64,000 bases of DNA from Micromonospora okii (lineage in GTDB: Bacteria; Actinomycetota; Actinomycetes; Mycobacteriales; Micromonosporaceae), in assembly GCF_020884795.1 (NCBI RefSeq), contig NZ_BBZF01000013.1:1-64000 (forward strand), read 5' to 3'. Positions 19,355-27,925 of this stretch are shown here, piece after piece; within the stretch, counting starts at the first letter, position 1, and every line of letters starts with the position of its first letter. Position numbers and translations under genes: made by a program. Below the pieces are notes generated by a model. It was not told the origin of the DNA. It worked only from the letters and a program-made list of their open reading frames with translations, and did not search any database.

Positions 19355-20661
19355 GTGGTGAGACGGCCGTCGCGCCGGTCGCCGTCGCGCCCGGCGGTCC
19401 CGCGCGGCGGGTCAGGCCGCCCAGGCCGTCGGAGCTGCTGCGCGAGCAGACGTTCCGGCGGTACTGGTCGGCGCAGACCGTCTCGTACTTCGGCGACGAG
19501 ATCTCCACCCTCGCGCTGCCGCTGCTGGCCGTGCTCGGCACCGGGGCCGGACCGACCGAGATGGGCTACCTGACCGCCGCCGCCCTCGCCCCGAACCTGC
19601 TCTTCTCGCTGCTCGCCGGCGCGTGGGTCGACCGGATGCCGCACAAGCGCCGGCTGATGATCCTCGCCGACCTCGGACGGGCCCTCCTGCTGGCCGCCGT
19701 GCCGACGCTGTACCTGCTCGACGCGCTGGCCCTGCCCCAGCTCTACCTGATCGCCTTCGCGTCGGGCACGCTCGCCGTGCTCTTCGAGGTGGCGCGCGCT
19801 CCGCTCTTCGTGTCACTGGTGCGCCGGCCCGACTACGTGGCCGCGAACACCCTCATCTCGGGCAGCCGGGCGATGTCCCTGATCGCCGGTCCCAGCGTCG
19901 GCGGCGTGCTCGTGCAGGTGCTCACCGCCCCGGTCGCGATGCTCGCCGACGCCGCCTCGTACCTGGTGTCCGCGTACTTCCTGGGCCGGATCCGCCCGAC
20001 GGAGCCGGCACCGTCGCGCGGAGCCGGGCTCGGCATCGGCGACGGGCTGCGGTTCCTGGCACGGGCGCCCATGATGCGGTCGATCCTCCTCGGCACCACC
20101 ACCCTCAACCTGTTCAATTTCATGTTCTCGGCGCTCTTCGTGCTGTACGCCGTCGAGGAGCTCGGCCTCTCCCCCGGCGTGCTCGGCGCGGTGCTGGGCG
20201 CGGGCGCGGTGGGCGGGCTGTGCGGGGCGGCGCTCGCCGGCCGGCTGACCCGACGATTCGGGGTCGGGCCGACGATGGTGGCGAGCTTCCTGGCCTTCCC
20301 CGCCCCGCTGCTGCTCGTCCCGCTGGCCGACGGGCCGACGCCGATGGTGCTCGGCATGCTCCTCACCGCCGAGTTCGGTGCCGGCGTCGGCGTGATGATG
20401 CTCGACATCACCACCGGCTCGGTGCAGACCGCACTCACCCCCGACTCGCTGCTGTCCCGCACGATGGGCGCACGACGCACGGTCAACTACGGCATCCGAC
20501 CCGTCGGGGCGCTGCTCGGCGGCGCTCTGGGCGCGGCCCTGGGGGTCCGGCCGACGCTGTGGATCGCCACTGCGGGTGCGCTCCTCGGCCTGCTCTGGGT
20601 GCTCCTGAGTCCCGTACGTGGCCTGCGCGAACTCCCCGAGTGCCCGGAGGAGCCGACCTGA
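19351..20661 (+). CDS. MFS exporter (EntS-like)
   Basis: 436 aa with about 12 hydrophobic segments. TFRRYWSAQTVSYFGDEISTLALPLLA at the first TM and AGAWVDRMPHKRRLMILADLGRA in the loop between TM2 and TM3 are typical of the EntS/MFS_3 efflux subfamily. Substrate unknown; presumably the inducer of the upstream regulator, to which it is translationally coupled. A perfect 16-bp hairpin terminator follows at 20704. Confidence 0.9.
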   Translation: MSGETAVAPVAVAPGGPARRVRPPRPSELLREQTFRRYWSAQTVSYFGDEISTLALPLLAVLGTGAGPTEMGYLTAAALAPNLLFSLLAGAWVDRMPHKRRLMILADLGRALLLAAVPTLYLLDALALPQLYLIAFASGTLAVLFEVARAPLFVSLVRRPDYVAANTLISGSRAMSLIAGPSVGGVLVQVLTAPVAMLADAASYLVSAYFLGRIRPTEPAPSRGAGLGIGDGLRFLARAPMMRSILLGTTTLNLFNFMFSALFVLYAVEELGLSPGVLGAVLGAGAVGGLCGAALAGRLTRRFGVGPTMVASFLAFPAPLLLVPLADGPTPMVLGMLLTAEFGAGVGVMMLDITTGSVQTALTPDSLLSRTMGARRTVNYGIRPVGALLGGALGAALGVRPTLWIATAGALLGLLWVLLSPVRGLRELPECPEEPT

Positions 20662-20703
20662 TCCCGGGACCGGTCGCCGGTGGCCGGCCATCCCGTGGAC
20701 GCG

Positions 20704-20741
20704 GCGACGCCTCCCGGCGAGGTTCCGCCGGGAGGCGTCGC
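20704..20741. terminator. Bidirectional terminator between MFS exporter and serine hydrolase
   Basis: Perfect 16-bp arms GCGACGCCTCCCGGCG (20704-20719) and complement (20726-20741), 6-nt loop, in a convergent gap of 98 bp. Confidence 0.85.
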
Positions 20742-20759
20742 GTGCGGGGCGGGCCGGGT

Positions 20760-22055
20760 CTACCCGGCGGTGGTCGGGGCGGGGGGCGGGCTCTGCAGGT
20801 CCTTGAGGACCGAGGCCGGGACCGGCTTGCCGAGCATCACGCAGACGGACGCGTCGGTGGCGGCCATGGTCACCGTGTAGTAGTGGTCCGTGCGGGCGTT
20901 GGGCTCGGCGTCGAAGGGCTCCCCGTTGGCGGCGCTGACCACGGTGCGCCGGCCGTCGGCGGTGGCCAGGGCGATGCTGTGGAGCCCGAGGGTGTCGCCG
21001 CCGTGGCCCCACACCGTGCCGCACGCCGTGTCGAGCCTGATCAGCCCGAGACCGTAGCCGCCCTTCAGGCCGAAGTCCCCCGGCATGGCGACCGTGGTCG
21101 TCATCTGCTTGAGCTGCGCCTTGGAGAACAGCTTGCCCTGGAGCACGGCGGAGAAGAACCGGGAGAGGTCGTCGGTGGTGGAGATGACGGCCCCGGCGGC
21201 GCCGCCCCAGCCGCCGATCGGCCAGGTGGCCGTGTCGATGTAGACCGGCTTCGGGCCGGCGAACTCGACCCCGTAGCCGTGGGCGTAGCCCGGGCCGGTG
21301 TTGGTGGCCCGCGGGTCGGCGTAGTAGGTGTGCCGCAGGCCGAGCGGGCCGGCGATGCGCTGCTGCACCAGCTCCGCCATGCCCTTGCCGGTCAGCTTCT
21401 CCAGGATCATCCCGAGCAGGGTGTAGTTGGTGTTGGAGTAGGACCACTCCTGGCCCGGCGGGAAGTTCGGCTGGTGCCTGAACGCCACGGCGAGCAGCTC
21501 CCGGTCGGTCCACACCCGCTGCGGATCGACCTTCAGGCCGGACATGAACCCGCCGTCGGCGGTGTAGCTGGACAGCCCGCTGGTGTGGTTGAGCAGCATC
21601 CGGACGGTGATGTTGCGGCCGTTCGGCACCACACCCGGCAGGTAGCGCGAGACCGGCGCGTCCAGCTCGATCTGCCCACGGTCGACCAACTGGAGGACGA
21701 GGGTCGCCGTGAAGGTCTTCGTGTTGCTGCCGGCCTCGAACTGGTCGCGGGCGGCCATGCGTCGCCCCGTGGCGATGTCCGCGAGCCCGGCAACCGTGCG
21801 GGTCACCCGGCGGCCGTCGTCGACCCGGGCCACGTATCCGGGCGGGCCGGCCGCCATCACCCGGCGGGCGACGTCCTCCATCACGGCGGTCCCGCCCTGG
21901 TGGGCGGGGGTGAACGCCGTCGGGCGCTCAGTGGCCCCGGCGGCGGCGGTGCCGATCCCGACGGAGGCGGTCAGCATGGCCGCGGCGGTCGCCAGAACCG
22001 CGGCGTTGCGCGCCAGGCGGTACTTCTTGGCTGTGGTGTTCCGCGTCGTCGTCAT
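20760..22055 (-). CDS. Secreted serine hydrolase (class C beta-lactamase / D-Ala-D-Ala carboxypeptidase-like)
   Basis: 431 aa. An N-terminal signal peptide (KKYRLARNAAVLATAAAML, AxA-type site near residue 38) leads to a beta-lactamase-fold domain with SNTK (SxxK, nucleophile Ser), YSN (YxN) and HGG (in place of KTG). These indicate a penicillin-binding-protein-like esterase or peptidase outside the cell. I use ATG 22055; ATG 22067 is four codons upstream and also possible, and neither has a convincing ribosome site. Divergent from the GNAT gene. Confidence 0.9.
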   Translation of the reverse strand: MTTTRNTTAKKYRLARNAAVLATAAAMLTASVGIGTAAAGATERPTAFTPAHQGGTAVMEDVARRVMAAGPPGYVARVDDGRRVTRTVAGLADIATGRRMAARDQFEAGSNTKTFTATLVLQLVDRGQIELDAPVSRYLPGVVPNGRNITVRMLLNHTSGLSSYTADGGFMSGLKVDPQRVWTDRELLAVAFRHQPNFPPGQEWSYSNTNYTLLGMILEKLTGKGMAELVQQRIAGPLGLRHTYYADPRATNTGPGYAHGYGVEFAGPKPVYIDTATWPIGGWGGAAGAVISTTDDLSRFFSAVLQGKLFSKAQLKQMTTTVAMPGDFGLKGGYGLGLIRLDTACGTVWGHGGDTLGLHSIALATADGRRTVVSAANGEPFDAEPNARTDHYYTVTMAATDASVCVMLGKPVPASVLKDLQSPPPAPTTAG

Positions 22056-22182
22056 GCAATAGAGCATGTCGAGTCGCCCCGGTCGGGTCATTGCTGCTCA
22101 CTGCCCAGTCGCTGTCCAGGGCGCACCACCGGGCGCGGTGGTGCCAGCACCACCTCCGCCGTGTTCGGTAGCATCGGCGGCC

Positions 22183-22668
22183 GTGCTGATCCGGGAGTTC
22201 GCCGAGGCCGACTGGCCGCAGGTGTGGGAGATCTTCGCCGAGGTCGTCCGGGCCGGGGAGACGTTCACCTACGACCCGGCGTCGACCGCCGAGCAGGCGT
22301 ACGGCATGTGGGTGGAGCGCCCGCCGGGGCGGACCGTCGTGGCGGTGGAGGGCGACCGGGTCCTCGGCACGGCGAAGATGGGCACCAACCGGCCGGGGCC
22401 GGGGTCGCACGTGTCCACCGCGAGCTTCATGGTGGCGGCCGACGCCCGGGGGCGCGGGGTCGGCACGGCGCTGTGCCGGGACGCGCTGGACTGGGCGCGC
22501 GGGCACGGCTACGCCGGGATGCAGTTCAACGCGGTGGCCGAGTCCAACCGGGCGGCGGTCGACCTGTACCGGCGGCACGGGTTCGAGGTGGTCGGCACGG
22601 TGCCGGGCGCGTTCGCGCACCCGGGCCTGGGCCGGGTCGGCCTCCACGTGATGTACCGGGCGTTCTGA
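22183..22668 (+). CDS. GNAT-family N-acetyltransferase
   Basis: 161 aa, phosphinothricin-acetyltransferase-like. The acetyl-CoA pyrophosphate loop is ARGRGVGTAL near residue 87, preceded by the beta-4 strand ASFMVAAD, and FNAVAESNRAAVDLYRRHGFEVVG forms motif B. Substrate unknown. GTG start at 22183; TAGCAT lies 8 nt upstream with no ribosome site, so probably leaderless. Ends one base before the convergent DUF4240 stop. Confidence 0.9.
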   Translation: MLIREFAEADWPQVWEIFAEVVRAGETFTYDPASTAEQAYGMWVERPPGRTVVAVEGDRVLGTAKMGTNRPGPGSHVSTASFMVAADARGRGVGTALCRDALDWARGHGYAGMQFNAVAESNRAAVDLYRRHGFEVVGTVPGAFAHPGLGRVGLHVMYRAF

Positions 22669-22669
22669 G

Positions 22670-23209
22670 CTACTCCCGCCAGCCCTCGGGGTTGCTGAAG
22701 GACTCGCGGGAGATGCCCGAGCCGGTGAGCGGCCACGCGCCGAACCGCTCGTCGTGCAGGTGGGCGAAGAGGTAGCAGATGCGCTCGCACCCGGCGTCGG
22801 GCACGGCCAGGGCCGGGTTGACGCGCACCGCCTCGTAGTACTCCCGCCCGAGCGCGACGATGTGGCCCCGGGCGTAGAGGAAGCCGTCGTCGGAGCCGTC
22901 CGTCACCGCGTGGACGTCGGCGCGGTCGATCTCGTGGAGCTTGCGCTCGACCACCCGGTCGAGGGCGGTCAACTCCTCGCTCGACAGGTCGGTCGCGAGG
23001 GCGCGCAGGTTGTCGAGGAACGGGGCGAACCACCCGTCGAGGGCGTGCGCGTCGGCGTCACCGTCGGCCGGGCCGCGCTCCCGCAGGGCCCGGCGCAGGG
23101 CCACGGGCTCCGGGCCGAGTCGCTCCCAGGCGGCCTCCAGGAGAGCCCAGAACCGGGCCTCGTCCTGCGCGCTCGGCAGCTTCGGCGCCCCGTCCACTGT
23201 GATGCTCAT
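22670..23209 (-). CDS. DUF4240 domain protein
   Basis: 179 aa. The DUF4240 pattern is visible: ARFWALLEAAW at the start, LDRVVERKLHEIDRADVHAV in the middle and FLYARGHIVALGREYYEAV toward the C-terminus. Function unknown; members often occur alone in actinobacteria. ATG 23209 is preceded by TAGCCT with 7 nt between, the leaderless pattern. Its stop lies against the convergent GNAT stop with a 1-nt gap. Confidence 0.85.
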   Translation of the reverse strand: MSITVDGAPKLPSAQDEARFWALLEAAWERLGPEPVALRRALRERGPADGDADAHALDGWFAPFLDNLRALATDLSSEELTALDRVVERKLHEIDRADVHAVTDGSDDGFLYARGHIVALGREYYEAVRVNPALAVPDAGCERICYLFAHLHDERFGAWPLTGSGISRESFSNPEGWRE

Positions 23210-23383
23210 GGACCGGAGGCTAACGACCACCCCCGACATCCTCCCTCGCGATCGGGGCGGCAAACGTGGCCCTCGTCCCACAGTGGACCCGATTGGGCCG
23301 ACCGAGGGCGGGTACGACTGGTGCTGGACGCGAGAACGGCTCTCCGTGAGCGAGAGCACCGAAACCAACCCGAAGGAGGGACG

Positions 23384-23989
23384 ATGACGACCAAGGTCGA
23401 GAAGTCCGTCGAGGTGAACGTTCCGGTCAGCACCGCGTACAACCAGTGGACGCAGTTCGAGGAGTTCCCCCGGTTCATGGGCGGCGTCAAGGAGGTGCGC
23501 CAGCTCGACGACCGGCGCATGCACTGGGTCGCCGAGATCGCCGGCGTCAAGCGTGAGTGGGACGCCAAGGTCCTGGAGCAGGTCCCGGACCGCAAGGTCG
23601 CCTGGGCCGCCACCGAGGGCGCGACCAACGCCGGGGCCGTGCACTTCCAGCCGGTGGGCACGGACCGCACCGTGGTCAAGCTCTCCCTGGAGTACGAGCC
23701 GGAGGGCTTCGTCGAGAAGGCCGGCGACAAGCTGCACATCGTCGAGCGGCAGGCCGAGTCGGACCTGGAGAAGTTCAAGGCGTACATCGAGAGCCGTGGG
23801 GTCGAGACCGGCGCGTGGCGCGGCTCGGTCGACGAGGGCCGCCAGCTCGGCACGCCCGGCGTCGAGTACGCCGCCGGCACCCGGGGCGACAGCGGCAAGG
23901 TCGGCGACTCCGCTCGGCGGACCGACGTCGGGGCGGGCCAGCACACCGGCGGGTTCACCGGCTCGGGGGGCAGCCACCGTCCCCTCTGA
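23384..23989 (+). CDS. SRPBCC (START/polyketide cyclase-like) protein
   Basis: 201 aa. Residues 1-145 fold as an SRPBCC ligand-binding domain (KSVEVNVPVSTAYNQWTQFEEFPRFM, REWDAKVLEQVPDRKVAW). Such proteins bind hydrophobic ligands; the role here is unknown. The last ~55 residues are Gly/Ser/Thr-rich and look disordered. A strong AAGGAGG 5 nt before ATG 23384 fixes the start. A family-2 hairpin repeat follows the stop. Confidence 0.87.
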   Translation: MTTKVEKSVEVNVPVSTAYNQWTQFEEFPRFMGGVKEVRQLDDRRMHWVAEIAGVKREWDAKVLEQVPDRKVAWAATEGATNAGAVHFQPVGTDRTVVKLSLEYEPEGFVEKAGDKLHIVERQAESDLEKFKAYIESRGVETGAWRGSVDEGRQLGTPGVEYAAGTRGDSGKVGDSARRTDVGAGQHTGGFTGSGGSHRPL

Positions 23990-24081
23990 CCGGCACCGTA
24001 CGACAGGGCCCGGGCCGCGACGGCCCGGGCCAGTCGTGCTGTGACCGCTGCGGGGACGCGCTGGACCGTGCCCGACCCGAT

Positions 24082-24131
24082 GTCGGTGACATCGCGGCCA
24101 CCAACGGGCGGGACGCCGCCATGTCGCCGAC
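24082..24131. terminator. Hairpin repeat family 2, copy 1
   Basis: GTCGGTGACATCGCGGC (24082-24098) pairs with GCCGCCATGTCGCCGAC (24115-24131) at 15 of 17 positions across a 16-nt loop. It lies between the convergent SRPBCC and collagen-like genes. A related copy lies at 54052-54101. Confidence 0.7.
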
Positions 24132-24153
24132 CCGGAGCCGGTGACGCGCTGGC

Positions 24154-24768
24154 TCACCCGGCCACACAGGCGGCGATGCGCTGCGTCCCGTCGACGGTGA
24201 CGACGGTGACGACCTGCGCGGTCGTACCCTCGGGGCACTGTGGTCCGGGCGGGCCGGTCTCGCCCTGCGGCCCCCGCTCGCCCGGCGGCCCCGCCTCGCC
24301 GCGCGGGCCCTCCTCGCCCCGTGGCCCCGACGGACCGCTCGGCCCGGTCGCGCCGCCGAGGCCGGGTAGGCCGGCCGGTCCGGTGGGCCCCGCCGGCCCG
24401 GGTGGCCCCTGAGGGCCGGGGTCGCCCCGAGGGCCCGGCGGGCCGGTAGGCCCGGGAGCGCCATCGAGGCCGGGCACCCCGGGCGGGCCCGGCGGCCCGG
24501 CCGGGCCCGGAGCGCCGCGCACGCCCCGCAGCTCGGCCGGGTCGATGACGCACGTCCCGCCGAGCTGCCGGACCTGCTGGCACAGTTGCTCCGCGCCGGA
24601 CACGGCGGTGGCCGCCCGCCGCTGCTCCTGACTGGCGTGTCGGCCCAGGGACGCGGCCCACCAGCCGATAGCGGCGGCGATCAGGGCGGTCGCCGCGATG
24701 GCCACCACGGCACGGCGGCGGCTGAGGCGGTCCATCCGCTCGCGTAGCTGAACGACGTCATCGGTCAC
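24154..24768 (-). CDS. Membrane-anchored collagen-like (Gly-X-Y) protein
   Basis: 204 aa: a short cytoplasmic segment, one TM helix at about residues 20-40, a Cys-containing linker, then roughly 33 consecutive Gly-X-Y triplets ([13 protein letters not shown] type, including [16 protein letters not shown]) from residue 81 to 178, ending with a small Cys-containing tail. It should form a trimeric collagen-like stalk outside the cell. Overlaps the upstream gene by four bases (ATGA) and is the last of a three-gene block. Collagen-like proteins are common in actinophage tail and lysis regions, which supports a phage origin; function unproven. Confidence 0.8.
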   Translation of the reverse strand: MTDDVVQLRERMDRLSRRRAVVAIAATALIAAAIGWWAASLGRHASQEQRRAATAVSGAEQLCQQVRQLGGTCVIDPAELRGVRGAPGPAGPPGPPGVPGLDGAPGPTGPPGPRGDPGPQGPPGPAGPTGPAGLPGLGGATGPSGPSGPRGEEGPRGEAGPPGERGPQGETGPPGPQCPEGTTAQVVTVVTVDGTQRIAACVAG

Positions 24769-25079
24769 GGGTCACCGCCTGGGTCGAGCGGACGCAGTCT
24801 CGTCAGTTCCCGCAGCAGGGAGTCGGCGCGGTCCTCGGCCGCCCGGCGGGCGGTGCGGGCCTCGTCGACGGCGCGCTGGAGAAGGTCGAGCCGAGCCTCG
24901 GCTGCCGAGCGTCGCGCCTCGGCCTCGTCGGCGCGGCGCTCGGCCCGGTCGATGGCCTCCTGGTACTCCTTGCGGTCGGCGCGGTTCGCGTTGAGCAGGT
25001 AGAGGACGACCATGACGAGCAACCCGCCGGCACCGACCGCGCCGAGCCCGCCGGGTGGGAGCATGGTCGTCAGGTCCAC
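24765..25079 (-). CDS. Small TM plus coiled-coil protein, holin-like
   Basis: 104 aa: one hydrophobic helix at residues 10-30 followed by a continuous charged helix ([23 protein letters not shown] and on) predicted to be a coiled coil. This size and architecture match small membrane proteins encoded next to lysins in actinophages, so a holin or spanin-like role is plausible but unproven. Lies between the lysin-like gene (7-nt gap) and the collagen-like gene (4-nt overlap). Confidence 0.6.
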   Translation of the reverse strand: MDLTTMLPPGGLGAVGAGGLLVMVVLYLLNANRADRKEYQEAIDRAERRADEAEARRSAAEARLDLLQRAVDEARTARRAAEDRADSLLRELTRLRPLDPGGDP

Positions 25080-25086
25080 CCGCCCG

Positions 25087-26010
25087 TCAGTCAGCCAGCC
25101 GGGCGGTCAGCTCGTCGACGACCTGCCGGGCCATGTCCGGCGGCACCGCTGCCGCGATGGCCTCCGGGGTCAGGCCGGCGGCCCGCACCGCCTCGGCGAG
25201 CCGCTGCGGGGTCAGGCCGGCGAGCACCCCGGCGATGATCGCCGGCTCGTCCGTCCAGTCCCTGCCCGCCAGGGTGGTCACCCCCGTGGCGACGCCGTCC
25301 AGCCGGTACATCAGGTAGTCGAGCTTGGCGACGAGGCTGTTGCTGGCCTTCGCCGGCCCGCCGCCGTCCGGGTCGACGGACCGGCCCATGCTGGACCCGC
25401 CGTTGAACAGGCCGGTGAAGACCTGATGGATCTCGTTCTCCGCCTTCTCGCTCATGTCGTCTCCCGATTGTGGGGGGCCGATCAGCCCGATGGTCGTCAG
25501 GTAGCGGCGGAACAACGGGGTCTGGTCCCGGCCCGCCTTGGTGGAGTCGCGGAAGAAGCTGAAGTGGGTGTGCCACAGGTGGGAGTTGTCGCCGGTGCTG
25601 CGCCTGCCGAGCCGGTCCCACCGCTTGACCGTCCTGCCGTCCGGGGAGTAGATGATTTCCCTGACGTCACGCGCGTCGGCCACGCCGGCCACGCACTGCT
25701 GCACGCACCAGACCGAGAAGGACCGCAGATCGTGGGTACGGCCCGCCGACCGCACCGCGAAGGGCCCGACGTCCAGGGCGGAGGCGTCGAGGGTCAGCCC
25801 CGTGCTGTCCCGGGTGGACTCCACCACCGAGTAGTCGTTGCTCACGACACGGTCGGACCCGCAGTGGTAGCCCCCACGGTGGGAGGCGTCGCCGACGATC
25901 CCCACCTCGGCGGGTTCCAGATCCTCGTCGCGGGCGCGGTCAGGGTCGACGTCGAGGTGGGTCAGCAGCAGGCGTCGGACGGCCAACAGGTTCGCCGGAG
26001 CCCGGGTCAT
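25087..26010 (-). CDS. Phage-type lysin-like protein (possible M15-like peptidoglycan hydrolase)
   Basis: 307 aa. The N-terminal half has spaced His/Asp residues (GGYHCG near 48, NDYSVVESTRD near 58, DASALDVG near 75, HLWHTHFSFF near 144) that resemble the H...D...HxH layout of M15 peptidases, and strings such as IREIIYSPDG-type and KRWDRLGRR seen in actinophage lysins. The C-terminal half is a helical region ending in repeats of LTPQRLAEAV / LTPEAIAAAV. Catalytic assignment is tentative. ATG 26010 is preceded by GGGAG. First gene of the cassette that continues with the holin-like and collagen-like genes. Confidence 0.55.
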   Translation of the reverse strand: MTRAPANLLAVRRLLLTHLDVDPDRARDEDLEPAEVGIVGDASHRGGYHCGSDRVVSNDYSVVESTRDSTGLTLDASALDVGPFAVRSAGRTHDLRSFSVWCVQQCVAGVADARDVREIIYSPDGRTVKRWDRLGRRSTGDNSHLWHTHFSFFRDSTKAGRDQTPLFRRYLTTIGLIGPPQSGDDMSEKAENEIHQVFTGLFNGGSSMGRSVDPDGGGPAKASNSLVAKLDYLMYRLDGVATGVTTLAGRDWTDEPAIIAGVLAGLTPQRLAEAVRAAGLTPEAIAAAVPPDMARQVVDELTARLAD

Positions 26011-26341
26011 GGGAACTCCCTTCAACGCGTGGGGGCCGGGCAGGCGATCACATTGCGTAAGCATTGCTTCGACCAGGAACCGGCCCGGTCACAAGGTGCA
26101 CATCGTCGGGCGGTGAACCCAAGGCTAGCCAGGCACAGTGGCATCTACCAGGGAAAGCGTCCGGGTTTCGAATAGCGCTACACGCGCCTACGTCGATCTC
26201 CGCCAAGTGTTCGCCGGAGAGAAGAACCCGAAGGTTTTTCCACTGTGCATACGCAGCGTTATCGCGGGTGCGGGCCGAAGCGGCGGGCCGACGCGCAGGG
26301 GCCGGGCACCCGATGCGGGGTGCCCGGCCGGAATTTGCGGA
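26011..26341. other. 331-bp intergenic region, lower GC than surroundings
   Basis: Lies upstream of the lysin-like gene and downstream of the VOC gene. It holds a direct repeat GCAATG-CTTAC-GCAATG on the minus strand near 26051-26068 and the VOC terminator at 26301-26328. No coding sequence was recognised. The reduced GC around 26110-26260 may mark acquired DNA. Confidence 0.4.
26301..26328 (-). terminator. Terminator of the VOC gene
   Basis: Perfect 11-bp arms GCCGGGCACCC / GGGTGCCCGGC with a 6-nt loop, 14 nt after the VOC stop on the minus strand. Confidence 0.75.
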
Positions 26342-26716
26342 CTACAGGTACGGGCGGGTGATCAACTCGATGGCGTGGCCCGCGGGGTCCTTGAAGTAGA
26401 CCCCCCGGCCCCCGTGCTCGTTGTTGATCTCGCCGGGGCGCCGCATCTGCGGATCGGCCCAGTGCTCGACGCCCTGGTCGCACAGCCTCCGGTACGCCCG
26501 GTCGAAGAGGTCGTCGTCGACCAGGAAGGCGTAGTGCTGCATCTGGATCTCCACCGGCGGCTCGGCGAACTGGAGCAGCACCCCGTCGGTGAGCTGGATG
26601 TTGGTGAAGAAGCCCCAGGACGGCGCCTCCGGCAGTTCCAGCAACTCACGGAAGAACCGCGCCGACTCGTTACGGTCCCTGGCGGCGATGATGGTGTGGT
26701 TGAACGTGACAGTCAT
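26342..26716 (-). CDS. VOC-family (glyoxalase/extradiol dioxygenase-like) protein
   Basis: 124 aa made of two beta-alpha-beta-beta-beta units: NHTIIAARDRNESARFFRELLELP at the start and HYAFLVDDDLFDRAYRRL, then GRGVYFKDPAGHAIELITRPY at the end. Metal ligands likely are His7, His62 and the C-terminal Glu. Activity unknown. ATG 26716 has no clear ribosome site. Single gene. Confidence 0.88.
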   Translation of the reverse strand: MTVTFNHTIIAARDRNESARFFRELLELPEAPSWGFFTNIQLTDGVLLQFAEPPVEIQMQHYAFLVDDDLFDRAYRRLCDQGVEHWADPQMRRPGEINNEHGGRGVYFKDPAGHAIELITRPYL

Positions 26717-26992
26717 TCGGCTGACCTCGCTGCGCTCGACACGGAAAGGGGACCTGCGGTGCGCAGTCCGCGCGGAGGTCCACGTGCCGAACCTGGGAGG
26801 TGCCCTTGCCGCACCCGCCGGGCGGTCAGCCCTCCACCGGGTCGCCGATCCGTGCGTGGCTCAGGGCCGGTCCGGTGTTCACGACGACGACGCTAGTCGA
26901 CCCCATCGATCAGCGCAAACACCTTGCGCCCGACGTCGGAGTGCCGATCTCGCGACGCGGTCGGCGCCGGGCCACCCGGCTACCCTCCAACG

Positions 26993-27601
26993 ATGCGGCG
27001 TGCACGCAGGCGGCCGGCCCGTCGTCCGAAGCTGCGAGATCTCCCGGGAGCCATCCGGGAAGCCGACTGGTCGGCACGCCTCATGGCCGGCGGGATGGTC
27101 GCCGTCGCCGTCGCGATCGTGCTGCCGTGGTGGCGCCTCGTCCTGCCCGACGCCTGGGACGGCATCAGGGCCCGCGCCGGGGGCGTCCCCGGCTCCGTCG
27201 CCGTGACCTGCACGGAGGACACAGCGGCAAGGGACCCGCAGTTCTGGACCCTGGGCTGGAGCTGCAACGGCCCCTTCACCGCCGACACCGGCGACGTCCA
27301 CATCGATTCGGTACGACTGTTCATGCACGCCGACGGGCCGCCGGGGCCCACCGTGGCCGGCCGCGTGAGCGGCCCGGGAGCGACATGGCTGTGGCCCGAC
27401 GGCGAGATCGAGTGGGTCTTCGCGGTATCGCTGGCCGGCGGCCTGCCGATCCTCGCCGCCCTCCCCCTCCGAGCCGCCGTCGGCCTGCTCGAGCCGGTCG
27501 ACGGCTGGCCCGGGCCGAGGCGGAAGCCGCGGGGCGGCCCTCCTCGGATGGGCAACCGGGCGCGACGCCGCCGCCGGAAGCGGCGGGCCTCGCCAGGGTA
27601 G
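26993..27601 (+). CDS. Hypothetical two-TM membrane protein
   Basis: 202 aa, not assigned to a family. A basic N-terminus (RRARRRPARRPK) precedes a TM helix near residues 31-50 (GMVAVAVAIVLPWWRLVLP), an extracytoplasmic domain with two Cys (VTCTEDTAARD; WSCNGPF) and a second TM helix near 145-165, then an Arg-rich tail. I use ATG 26993: TACCCT lies exactly 6 nt upstream (leaderless) and the frame before it is Pro/Arg junk. Followed by the tRNA-Thr terminator on the other strand. Confidence 0.65.
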   Translation: MRRARRRPARRPKLRDLPGAIREADWSARLMAGGMVAVAVAIVLPWWRLVLPDAWDGIRARAGGVPGSVAVTCTEDTAARDPQFWTLGWSCNGPFTADTGDVHIDSVRLFMHADGPPGPTVAGRVSGPGATWLWPDGEIEWVFAVSLAGGLPILAALPLRAAVGLLEPVDGWPGPRRKPRGGPPRMGNRARRRRRKRRASPG

Positions 27602-27681
27602 GCGGATGGTCCAGATCATGATCGGCGAGCGAGCCGGGACAGGCACCGCCGGCGGCGGTGTCGCCAACCTCGGGAAACGGC

Positions 27682-27708
27682 GAAGCCCAGGTCGCTGACC
27701 TGGGCTTC
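27682..27708 (-). terminator. Terminator of tRNA-Thr
   Basis: Perfect 12-bp arms GAAGCCCAGGTC / GACCTGGGCTTC with a 3-nt loop, 8 nt after the tRNA 3' end on the minus strand; also usable by the convergent membrane-protein gene. Confidence 0.8.
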
Positions 27709-27715
27709 TGTATCG

Positions 27716-27789
27716 AGCCGCCTGACGGAATCGAACCGTCGACCTACGCATTACGAGTGCGTCGCTCTAGCCGACTGAGCTAAGGCGGC
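27716..27789 (-). tRNA. tRNA-Thr (anticodon CGT)
   Basis: 74 nt on the minus strand. The acceptor stem GCCGCCT (27789-27783) pairs with AGGCGGC (27723-27717), discriminator T at 27716. The D-arm contains TAGCTCAGTCGGCTAGAGC; the anticodon loop is CTCGTAA, giving anticodon CGT, which reads the Thr codon ACG; the T-arm carries GGTTCGATTCC. CCA is not encoded. Confidence 0.95.
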
Positions 27790-27925
27790 AACGATCGCCA
27801 AGTGTACGGCACCGCCCGCCCGCCGGACCAGCCGGATGCCCCTCGGCCACCGGCATCCGGACACCGGAGGCGATCCGGGCGAGACCCGACAGCGGAAACG
27901 CCCGTCCGCCACTACGCTCCGCCGG

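Noticed and set aside
24154..26010. Complete prophage
   Set aside because: Only three lysis-type genes; no integrase, capsid, tail or att repeats were found around them.
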